Assembly (NCBI GenBank): GCA_946479475.1
Contig: CAMLGG010000015.1
Span: forward strand, 1 to 37,261
Direction: 5' to 3'
Length of the DNA stretch: 37,261 bases
Source: an uncultured Ideonella sp.
Lineage (GTDB): Bacteria; Pseudomonadota; Gammaproteobacteria; Burkholderiales; Burkholderiaceae
Below the pieces are notes generated by a model. The model had not been told where the DNA came from and did no database searches. It worked only from the letters and a program-made list of their open reading frames with translations. This document shows, piece after piece, positions 24,326 through 31,180 of the stretch (positions are counted from its first letter, which is position 1; every line of letters starts with the position of its first letter). Both the position numbers and the translations under genes were made by a program.

Positions 24326-25021
24326 TCAGGCCGGCCGGCCCGGGGCCGCGGGCAGGCCGAGGGCGCGGGTGAGCCGGGCCCAGCGGGCGTCGCCCAGCCG
24401 GGGGTGGACGGCGGCCAGGGCGGCCCCGAAGGCCTCGGGCGGCCCCTGCTCGCGCAGGTGGGCCAGAAGGCCGGCCAGCTCGGCCGGGGCGAGGGACCGG
24501 GCGAGCCAGGCCAGCGAGTGGCGCTGCTCGGCCGCAGGCATGCTGGCCAGCAGGCGCCCGTGCAGGGCGGCGAGCTCGGCGTCGGTGTAGAGCGACCACA
24601 GCGCGGCGTTGTGCTCGGACTCCTCGCGCTGCATGTGCGCCAGCTCGTCGGCGACGAAGCGGTGCCATTGCGGATACAGCCGGGCGGCGACCGCGGCGCG
24701 CTCGGGCGGGCTCGCTTGGCGCAGGAGGGCCAGCTCCTCGGCCAGCGCCGCCAGCGCGGCGAGCCGGTCGCGATGGGCGTCCACCCCCGCGTGCGCGCCG
24801 CCGGGGCGACGGGCCTCGATGGCGGCGTGGAGGAAGTCGTTGCCCCGCCGCAGGTGGCCTGCCAGCCAGGCGAGCAACTGGCCGGCGTCCGATGCGGTCC
24901 GCTCGACGTCGACCGGGTCCTCGGCGTCCATCGCGCCGAGGCGGCTCGTGGCGTCGAACAGCGCCGCGCGCAGCGCCTTGTGGATCGGCCGGTACAGGTC
25001 CAGCCGGGCGACGGCGTTCAC
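24326..25021 (-). CDS. Hemerythrin-like (HHE) cation-binding protein
   Basis: A mostly helical 231-residue protein with the ligand pattern of HHE/hemerythrin domains: His14 (RPIHKALR), His65 and Glu69 (FLHAAIE), His83 (DAHRDRL), His120 (QWHRF), His129 and Glu133 (AHMQREE). This would bind a di-iron centre and may sense or store O2 or NO, or protect iron enzymes. GTG 25021 is preferred, with GAGGG seven bases upstream. An ATG at 25096 overlaps the mdcC stop but would add 25 residues encoded by a palindromic repeat. It is last in the TRAP/mdcAC operon. A role there is not known. Confidence 0.72.
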   Translation of the reverse strand: MNAVARLDLYRPIHKALRAALFDATSRLGAMDAEDPVDVERTASDAGQLLAWLAGHLRRGNDFLHAAIEARRPGGAHAGVDAHRDRLAALAALAEELALLRQASPPERAAVAARLYPQWHRFVADELAHMQREESEHNAALWSLYTDAELAALHGRLLASMPAAEQRHSLAWLARSLAPAELAGLLAHLREQGPPEAFGAALAAVHPRLGDARWARLTRALGLPAAPGRPA

Positions 25022-25032
25022 TGGTGCACCCT

Positions 25033-25095
25033 CGGGCCTGCGGCCCGGTCCCTCCGGGAGGGAATGAGCCCCTGCGGGCGGCCGGGCGGGGCTCA
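25033..25095. repeat. Three consecutive GC-rich hairpins between mdcC and the hemerythrin-like gene
   Basis: Three perfect stems follow each other: CGGGCC-TGC-GGCCCG (25033-25047), TCCCTC-CGG-GAGGGA (25049-25063), and TGAGCCCC...GGGGCTCA (25065-25072 with 25088-25095). The last has the same GAGCCCC/GGGGCTC ends as the element at 915-958. The cluster lies between the mdcC stop and the favoured GTG start of the next gene. It could reduce transcription or stabilise the upstream mRNA within the operon. Confidence 0.65.
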
Positions 25096-25416
25096 TGGCT
25101 TCATCTCCGAGACCGCCTGGTCCAGCCGCAGGCTGACCACCGCGGGCGTGGCGCCCATGTCGTTGATCGAGACGTGCAGGCCGCCGAGCGGATGCCGCTG
25201 GTGGAAGTCGCGCACCACGGCCTCCCAGATGGTGCCGAAGCCGCGAGCCGAGGTCTCGACGTGGACGGTGCAGCTCATGCCCTCGGCGGGTTCGAGCATG
25301 ACTTCGAGGTTGCCCGAGCCGACGACGCCGACGAGCACGGGGGCGAAGGATCCGGCAGCCTGCCGGCCGGTCAGCGTGTAGTCCAGGGATTCGAGGCCTG
25401 GCGTGGGTGTGCTCAT
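25093..25416 (-). CDS. mdcC: Malonate decarboxylase acyl carrier protein (delta subunit)
   Basis: A 107-residue acyl carrier subunit. In malonate decarboxylase it carries a 2'-(5''-triphosphoribosyl)-3'-dephospho-CoA arm on a serine, here probably Ser34 in VGVVGSGNLEVML. The closing segment INDMGATPAVVSLRLDQAV matches the family's DFGATPGVV-x-LRL. Length fits family members of about 100 residues. It starts 13 bases after the mdcA stop. The genes that make and attach the cofactor (mdcB, mdcG, mdcH) and the decarboxylase subunits (mdcD, mdcE) are not in this window. Confidence 0.88.
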   Translation of the reverse strand: MSTPTPGLESLDYTLTGRQAAGSFAPVLVGVVGSGNLEVMLEPAEGMSCTVHVETSARGFGTIWEAVVRDFHQRHPLGGLHVSINDMGATPAVVSLRLDQAVSEMKP

Positions 25417-25429
25417 GCTTTGCTCCGTC

Positions 25430-27103
25430 TCACCAGTTGCGGAAGCGCCTGGGCGGCTGGTAGAGACCGCCGGAGGCGCGCACCAGGTCGCGCATGCTGC
25501 GGGCGGCCAGCAGGTTGCGGCTCGCTTCGCGGGGGTTTATGCCCAGGTCCTGCGGGCGCCTGATCACGCCGCGGTCGCGCAGGTTCTCGACCATCCGGCG
25601 GTCGCGGCCCAGGCCCACCGGCGTGTAGCCCGCGACGCCGCGGATGGCCTGCTCGCGCTCCTCGTCGCTGCGGCACAGCAGCAGGTTGGCGATGCCTTCC
25701 TCGGTCAGCACGTGGGTCACGTCCTCGCCGTAGATCATGATGGGCGGCAGCTCCATGCGGGCCTGCTCCTGCAGCGTCCACGCGTCGAGCCGCTCGACGA
25801 AGGCGGGCTGCATGTGCTCGCGGAAGGTCTCGACCATCTGCACGACGAGCTTCTGCCCGCGCGGAGTGCCCTCCGCGCCGCTGCGGCCGGCGCGTGCTTC
25901 ACGCCCGGCCTTGAGCCAGGCGGGACTCGCATGGCGCCGCCCTCGCGCATCGGCCCCCATGTTGGGCGCGCCGCCGAAGCCGGTGATGCGGCCCAGCGTG
26001 GCGGTGGAGCTGTTGCCGTCGAGGTCCATCTGTAGCGTCGAGCCGATGAACAGGTCGCAGGCGTAGTGGCCGGCAGCCTGGCAGAAGGCGCGGTTGCTGC
26101 GCAGGCTGCCGTCGGGGCCGGTGAAGAAGACGTCGGAGCGGGCGCGGATGTAGTCCTCCATGCCGAGCTCGGAGCCGAAGGAGTGCACCGACTGCACCCA
26201 GCCCGCCTCGATGGCCGGGATCAGGGCCGGGTGCGGGTTCAGCGCCCAGTGCCGGCAGATCCGGCCCTTCAGGCCCAGCGATTCGCCGTAGGTCGGCAGC
26301 AGCAGCTCGATGGCGGCGGTGTCGAAGCCGATGCCGTGGTTCAGGCGCTGCACGCCGTACTCGGCGTAGATGCCCTTGATGGCCATCATCGCCATCAGCA
26401 CCTGGATCTCGCTGATCTGCGCCGGGTCGCGCGTGAACAGCGGCTCGATGAAGTTCGGCCGCGGCGCCTGCACCACGAAGTCGACCCAGTCGGCCGGTAC
26501 GTCGATGCGCGGCAGCGTCGTCGTGCGGCCATCGACGCGCTCGTTGACCTGGGCGATCACGATGCCGCCGGAGAAGGCGGTGGCCTCGACGATGGCCGGC
26601 GTGTCCTCGGTGTTCGGGCCGGTGTAGAGGTTGCCTTCGTCGTCGGCGGCCTGCGCGGCGATGAGAGACACCTTGGGCGTCAGGTCGACGAAGTAGCGGG
26701 CGAAGAGTTCGAGGTAGGTGTGGATGGCGCCGATCTCTATGCGCCCGTCCTTGACCAGGCCGGCCAGGCGCGCGCCCTGCGGGCCCGAGAAGCTGAAGTC
26801 CAGCCGGCTCGCGATGCCGTTCTCGAACAGGTCGAGGTGCTCCGGCAGCGCGAGCACCGACTGCACCATGTGCAGGTGGTGCACGACCTGCGGGTCGACC
26901 CGGTTCAGGGCCTGCGCGAGGAAGTCGGCCTGCTTCTGGTTGTTGCCCTCCAGGCAGACGCGGTCGCCGGGCTCGAGCACCGCCTGCAGAAGCTCGACGA
27001 TGCGCGAGGCCTCCACGTGCCGGCCGTTCGCCAGCGGGCGCGCTCGCGTGCGCCGCGCCTCGCGCGAGCGGCGGTGGGTGTCCCAGGCCATCGGTGCGTT
27101 CAC
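25430..27103 (-). CDS. mdcA: Malonate decarboxylase alpha subunit (acetyl-S-ACP:malonate ACP transferase)
   Basis: A 557-residue enzyme that exchanges acetyl for malonyl on the MdcC carrier; it is related to CoA transferases. Recognisable blocks include GDRVCLEGNNQKQADFLAQA near residue 50, LHMVQSVLALPEHLDLF, GNLYTGPNTEDTPAIVEATA, LNHGIGFDTAAIELLLPTYG and the TLGRITGFGGAPNMGADARG glycine-rich block. Length matches full-size MdcA. The start is GTG with AAGGA about eight bases upstream, and lies 13 bases after the dctM stop. The operon therefore joins a transporter to a transferase and its carrier, but not to the decarboxylase. Confidence 0.92.
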   Translation of the reverse strand: MNAPMAWDTHRRSREARRTRARPLANGRHVEASRIVELLQAVLEPGDRVCLEGNNQKQADFLAQALNRVDPQVVHHLHMVQSVLALPEHLDLFENGIASRLDFSFSGPQGARLAGLVKDGRIEIGAIHTYLELFARYFVDLTPKVSLIAAQAADDEGNLYTGPNTEDTPAIVEATAFSGGIVIAQVNERVDGRTTTLPRIDVPADWVDFVVQAPRPNFIEPLFTRDPAQISEIQVLMAMMAIKGIYAEYGVQRLNHGIGFDTAAIELLLPTYGESLGLKGRICRHWALNPHPALIPAIEAGWVQSVHSFGSELGMEDYIRARSDVFFTGPDGSLRSNRAFCQAAGHYACDLFIGSTLQMDLDGNSSTATLGRITGFGGAPNMGADARGRRHASPAWLKAGREARAGRSGAEGTPRGQKLVVQMVETFREHMQPAFVERLDAWTLQEQARMELPPIMIYGEDVTHVLTEEGIANLLLCRSDEEREQAIRGVAGYTPVGLGRDRRMVENLRDRGVIRRPQDLGINPREASRNLLAARSMRDLVRASGGLYQPPRRFRNW

Positions 27104-27116
27104 GCCAGTTCCTTTG

Positions 27117-28466
27117 TCAGTGGGACACGCCCATCACCACGTCGGGCAGCGCCGTCGCGATGCCGGGCACGAGGCACATCAGCACGATGGCCGCGAGCAT
27201 CAGGCCGACGAAGGGCATCACGCCCCAGATCACGTCCTTGAGCGGGATGTCGGGCGCGATGTTCCGGATCACGAAGATGTTCAGGCCCACGGGCGGGTGG
27301 ATCAGGCCCATCTCCATCACGATGGTCATCACCACGCCGAACCAGATCAGGTCGAAGCCGGCATCCTTGAGCGGGGGCAGGATGATGGGCGCGGTCATCA
27401 GGATGATGGACACCGGCGGCAGGAAGAAGCCGAGCACGACGACCATCAGCAGCACGGTGCCGAGCAGCACCCACTTGGGCAGGTGCATCGCCACGACGGC
27501 CTGCGCCGCATCCTGCGAGATGTGCAGCGAGCTCATCACGTAGGAGTACAGCAGCGACATGCCGATGATGAACATCAGCATGGTCGACTCCTTGATGGTC
27601 GACGACAGGATGGGCTGCAGTTGCGAGGGCCGCCACAGCCGGTAGACCACCGCGATCAGCACCAGGGCCAGGATGGCGCCGAGGCCGGCCGTCTCCGAGG
27701 GCGTGGCGTAGCCGCCGTAGAGGGCGACCATGACGCCGATCAGCAGCACCACGAAGGGCAGCACCCGGGGCAGCATCTCGATCTTCTCGGCGAAGCTGTA
27801 GCGCCGGTCGTCAAGCATCGCGTGGCCGCGGCCGGCGTGGGTGAACTCGGCATGGGCCAGCGCGTACTCCTTGCGGTAGCGGTGGACCGCATAGCCGGCG
27901 AAGAGCACGACCAGCAGCAGCCCCGGCCCGATGCCGGCGAGGAACAGCCGGCCCAGCGACTGCTCCGCCGCGACGGCGTAGAGGATCATCGTGATCGAGG
28001 GCGGCAGCAGGATGCCGAGCGTCCCGCCGGCGGCGATGATCCCCGCGGCGAAGCCGGGCGAGTAGCCCCGCTCGCGCATCTCGGGGATGCCGGCGCTGCC
28101 GATCGCCGAGCAGGTCGCCGGGCTGGAGCCCGACATCGCGGCGAAGAGCGCGCAGGCGAAGACGTTGGCGATGCCCAGCCCGCCGGGCACCTTGTTCATC
28201 CAGGCGTGCATGGCCGAGTACAGGTCCTTGCCGGCGGCCGACTTGCCGATGGCGGCGCCCTTGAGGATGAACAGCGGGATCGACAGCAGGGTGATGCTCG
28301 CCATCTCCTCGTAGACGTTCTGCGCCACGGTGTCGAGGGCCGAGCCGGGCATGAAGAAGGTCATGAAGCCGACCGCGACCGAGCCGAGGGCGAAGGCGAT
28401 GGGCATGCCGGAGAACATCACCAGCAGGGTCACCAGCGCGAACGAGATTCCGAGGGCTCCGCTCAT
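27117..28466 (-). CDS. dctM: TRAP transporter large permease (DctM family)
   Basis: A 449-residue inner-membrane protein with about 12 hydrophobic segments. Family marks include SIPLFILKGAAIGKSAAGKD, FAAMSGSSPATCSAIGSAGI, AAGGTLGILLPPSITMILYA and, near the C-terminus, GLIHPPVGLNIFVIRNIA. Some TRAP permeases run a little shorter, but the length is within range. It overlaps dctQ by four bases (ATGA) and precedes mdcA by 13 bases. TRAP systems import organic acids with sodium. Linkage to mdcA suggests malonate or another dicarboxylate as substrate, as proposed for MatPQM-type malonate TRAP systems. Confidence 0.92.
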   Translation of the reverse strand: MSGALGISFALVTLLVMFSGMPIAFALGSVAVGFMTFFMPGSALDTVAQNVYEEMASITLLSIPLFILKGAAIGKSAAGKDLYSAMHAWMNKVPGGLGIANVFACALFAAMSGSSPATCSAIGSAGIPEMRERGYSPGFAAGIIAAGGTLGILLPPSITMILYAVAAEQSLGRLFLAGIGPGLLLVVLFAGYAVHRYRKEYALAHAEFTHAGRGHAMLDDRRYSFAEKIEMLPRVLPFVVLLIGVMVALYGGYATPSETAGLGAILALVLIAVVYRLWRPSQLQPILSSTIKESTMLMFIIGMSLLYSYVMSSLHISQDAAQAVVAMHLPKWVLLGTVLLMVVVLGFFLPPVSIILMTAPIILPPLKDAGFDLIWFGVVMTIVMEMGLIHPPVGLNIFVIRNIAPDIPLKDVIWGVMPFVGLMLAAIVLMCLVPGIATALPDVVMGVSH

Positions 28467-29035
28467 TTCGAGGTCTCCTTGTCGGCCAGGCGGACGACGG
28501 ATTCGAGGGCCAGCTGCAGCGCGAGCAGGCTCATGCCCGAGGCCATCAGCAGGTAGGGGATCCACAGCGGCGGCCCCCAGGTCGAGTTGCTGGTGTGGCC
28601 CTCGTGGAAGGCCTCGAGGAAGAGCGACCACGACTTCCACGCGAAGAAGCTGCAGAAGGCGGCGCTGACCAGCTCCACCGCCAGTTGCCGCCACCAGTTC
28701 AGCCAGGCCGGCAGCCATTCGGCAATCGCTTCGACGCCGACGTGGCCGCGCCTGGACTGCACGAAGGCACCGGAGAAGAAGGTTGCGCCTATCAGCAGGA
28801 AGACCGCGGTCTCGTCCTGCCACTCGGTCGGGATCTTCAGGAAGTAGCGGGCCGCGACGCTGTAGCTGAGGATGGCCGCCGCGACGACCACGGCGGCCAT
28901 GCAGGGCACCATGATCCAGGCGTTGAGGTGGTCCAGCGCGGAGCGCAGCGGTGCCAGCAGGGGCGAGCCGCCGGCGGGCTTGTCGACCGTCGGACTCTGC
29001 AGCCCGAGGTCCTCCAGGTCGATGCCGTGGCTCAT
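28463..29035 (-). CDS. dctQ: TRAP transporter small permease (DctQ family)
   Basis: A 190-residue membrane protein with four hydrophobic helices: about residues 38-60, 75-92, 115-135 and 158-178. It carries the family's WQDETAVFLLIGATFFSGAF and RRGHVGVEAIAEWLP segments. An N-terminal cytoplasmic stretch of some 35 residues precedes the first helix. It overlaps dctP upstream and dctM downstream by four bases each, a strict translational coupling. It partners DctM in the membrane complex. Confidence 0.9.
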   Translation of the reverse strand: MSHGIDLEDLGLQSPTVDKPAGGSPLLAPLRSALDHLNAWIMVPCMAAVVVAAAILSYSVAARYFLKIPTEWQDETAVFLLIGATFFSGAFVQSRRGHVGVEAIAEWLPAWLNWWRQLAVELVSAAFCSFFAWKSWSLFLEAFHEGHTSNSTWGPPLWIPYLLMASGMSLLALQLALESVVRLADKETSK

Positions 29036-30057
29036 GCGCTGACTTTCTCCGCGAGCTTGAGCAGGCGCGCGCAGTTGTCGTTCTTGTCGGCGTAGTCCTT
29101 CCAGGCCGTCGTGCGGGCGAGCGCGACCCATCTCGAAAGCGCGGCGTCGTTCAGCTCATGGACCTTGGCACCGGCCTTGACGTAGGCATCGCTCACCGCC
29201 ACGTCGTCGGCGCGCGCGCCTTCGAGCCCGAAGGCCTCCATCTCGGCGCCGACCGCCATGACCAGCGCCTGCTGGTCCTTGGGCAGGCGGTCGAACACCG
29301 CCTTGGACATGAGCAGCGGCTCCAGCATGAACCAGTAGGACTTGCCGGCCCGGCTGATCGTCAGGTGCTTCGACACCTCGTGCAGGCGGAAGGAGATCAG
29401 GCTGGTGGCCGAGGTCATCACCACGTCGACCGCGCCCGTCTGCATGGCCGCGTAGGTCTCGCTCGAAGGCAGCGAAAGCGTCGTGGCGCCGGCCGCCTTG
29501 GCGACCATGTCCATCTCGCGGCTGCCGCCGCGGTACTTCAGGCCCTTGACGTCGTCCGGCGCGACGACGGGCGAGGTGCGGCTGGCCGCGCCGCCCGCCT
29601 GCCAGATCCAGGTGACGAGCACCAGGCCCTTGTCGGCCAGCAGGTCGGTCAGCGCCTTGCCGATCTCGGCCTTCTTCCAGGCCAGGCCCTGCTCGTAGGA
29701 GGTGACCAGGCCCGGCATGAGCGCGATGTTCAGCTCGGGGATCTCGCCTCCGCCGTAGGGCAGCGGGATGAGCGTGAAGTCCAGCGCTCCCTTGCGGGCC
29801 GCGCTGAGCTGGGCGTTCACCTTCATCAGCGAGGAGCCGGGGTAGACGTTGGCCTTCAGCGCCCCGTTGCTGCGCTTGTCGAGCTCCTGGGCGAAGCGCG
29901 CGCACAGCCGGTGGCGGAAGTCGCCCTCCTTGTCCGAGCCGCCGGGGAACTGGTGCGAGATCTTCAAGGGCTCGGCGCCGAAGGCGAAGTGCTCCGGCAG
30001 CAGCAGGGACGGCGCGGCCGAGAGGCCGGCGAGCAGATGGCGGCGGGTCAGGTGCAT
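29032..30057 (-). CDS. dctP: TRAP transporter periplasmic solute-binding protein (DctP family)
   Basis: A 341-residue solute receptor. The N-terminus MHLTRRHLLAGLSAAPSLLL has a twin-arginine (TRRHLLAG) and a cleavable hydrophobic stretch ending near AFGAEP, so export may be by Tat. The DctP fold shows YPGSSLMKVNAQLSAARKGA and the substrate-binding arginine region DVKGLKYRGGSREMD, followed by SSETYAAMQTGAVDVVMTS. It is the first gene of the operon, divergent from a LysR gene. The ligand is probably a carboxylate, since DctP proteins bind it through a conserved arginine; malonate is a guess from context. Confidence 0.9.
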   Translation of the reverse strand: MHLTRRHLLAGLSAAPSLLLPEHFAFGAEPLKISHQFPGGSDKEGDFRHRLCARFAQELDKRSNGALKANVYPGSSLMKVNAQLSAARKGALDFTLIPLPYGGGEIPELNIALMPGLVTSYEQGLAWKKAEIGKALTDLLADKGLVLVTWIWQAGGAASRTSPVVAPDDVKGLKYRGGSREMDMVAKAAGATTLSLPSSETYAAMQTGAVDVVMTSATSLISFRLHEVSKHLTISRAGKSYWFMLEPLLMSKAVFDRLPKDQQALVMAVGAEMEAFGLEGARADDVAVSDAYVKAGAKVHELNDAALSRWVALARTTAWKDYADKNDNCARLLKLAEKVSA

Positions 30058-30188
30058 GGCGTTTGTCTCCTGTGTGGTCGGTGGTCGCCTGGGCAAAATG
30101 CTCGCGGAAGAGCCCGTCCGGCGCCATTCGCCATGGATTGAGGAGACCTTCGGGTCCCGTTGAGGAAGCAGCAGCAGGAGCAGCCGCC

Positions 30189-31115
30189 GTGATCAACCTG
30201 AATCGCCTGGACCTCGTCACGCTGCGGCTGTTCGTCGCGGTGCTGGATGCCGGCAGCCTGACGGCCGGGGCCGACCGCTTCGGCATCTCGCTGGCCGCCG
30301 CCAGCAAGCGCATCGCCGAGCTGGAGCAGCACTGCGGCTTCCCGCTGCTGCAAAGAGGCCAGCGCGGCGTGCGCGCCACCGAGAACGGGCAGACCCTGCA
30401 CCGCCACGCCATCGAGGTCATCGCCCGGCTGGAGCAGCTGGCGCTGGCCATAGACGACTTCCGCACCGGCGCCGCCGGCCACCTGCGCCTGTGGGCCAAC
30501 CCTTCGGCCTTCGGCGGCTTCCTGCCGCGCGTGCTGGCGGCCTACGCCGAGCAGCATCCCGAGGTGAAGATCGACCTGGAGGATGCGCTCAGCGAAGACG
30601 CGATCCGTGCGGTGCAGAAGGGCGTCGCCGAGATCGCCGTCATCGGCGACAACGTGCCCTTCGAGGACCTGGAGACCTTCGTCTGCAATGTGGACGATCT
30701 CGTGCTGCTGGCTCCCGCCGGCCACGCCCTGGCGGGCCAGGCGGACCTGCGCGTCGAGCAGGCCCTGGCGCACGACCTGGTGACGCTGCCGAGAAGCGCG
30801 TCACTGACACGGAAGATCTCGGCGGCGGCCGAGGCCGCGGGCTGCACGCTGCGCATCCGCGTCCAGGTGCGCAGCTTCGACTCGATGTGCCGCATGGTCG
30901 GCTGCGGCCTGGGGCTGGCGATCCTGCCCCGCGCCGCGGGCGAGCTCTATGCCGATGCGCTGGACCTGCGGATCATCGGCCTGCAGGGTCTGGAGCAGAA
31001 GCGGCGCCTGCTGCTGGCGATGCGCCGGCGGGCGGGGCTCTCGCCCGCCGCCGCCGCCCTGGTGGCGCTGATCGAGCACGAGAGCGGGGTGGAGCGCCTT
31101 GATGCAGGGCATTGA
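30189..31115 (+). CDS. LysR-type regulator of the TRAP/mdcAC operon
   Basis: A 308-residue LysR protein starting at GTG with AGGAG eight bases upstream. The HTH covers residues 1-65 (DLVTLRLFVAVLDAGSLTAG, GISLAAASKRIAELEQ), with the effector domain from about 95. It is divergent from dctP across 131 bases, so it most likely controls transport and the mdcA-mdcC genes. Malonate regulators of the LysR class (MdcR) exist, but I cannot say whether this is one. No clear T-N11-A palindrome was picked out between the two genes. Confidence 0.87.
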   Translation: MINLNRLDLVTLRLFVAVLDAGSLTAGADRFGISLAAASKRIAELEQHCGFPLLQRGQRGVRATENGQTLHRHAIEVIARLEQLALAIDDFRTGAAGHLRLWANPSAFGGFLPRVLAAYAEQHPEVKIDLEDALSEDAIRAVQKGVAEIAVIGDNVPFEDLETFVCNVDDLVLLAPAGHALAGQADLRVEQALAHDLVTLPRSASLTRKISAAAEAAGCTLRIRVQVRSFDSMCRMVGCGLGLAILPRAAGELYADALDLRIIGLQGLEQKRRLLLAMRRRAGLSPAAAALVALIEHESGVERLDAGH

Positions 31116-31131
31116 CGGGCGCCGCCAGGGT

Positions 31132-31145
31132 TTGACGTGGATCAA
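31132..31145. promoter_or_regulatory. FNR/ANR-type box upstream of the hybrid kinase
   Basis: TTGACGTGGATCAA matches the FNR/CRP-family palindrome TTGAT-N4-ATCAA in nine of ten defined bases. It ends 35 bases before the ATG at 31181. If it activates from the usual -41.5 position, transcription would begin at about the ATG; the site may instead repress, or translation may start further in. A TTGACA hexamer lies at 31164-31169. A similar palindrome precedes the PAS gene at 36271. Confidence 0.55.
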
Positions 31146-31180
31146 ACGGCGTCCCTCGTTTCGTTGACAACCTTGTGGGC

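Noticed and set aside
26718..28556. 612-codon plus-strand frame rich in His, Asp and Gln opposite dctM and mdcA
   Set aside because: It is the antisense reading of hydrophobic TRAP permease codons. The His/Asp-rich composition follows from that and is not a metal-binding protein.
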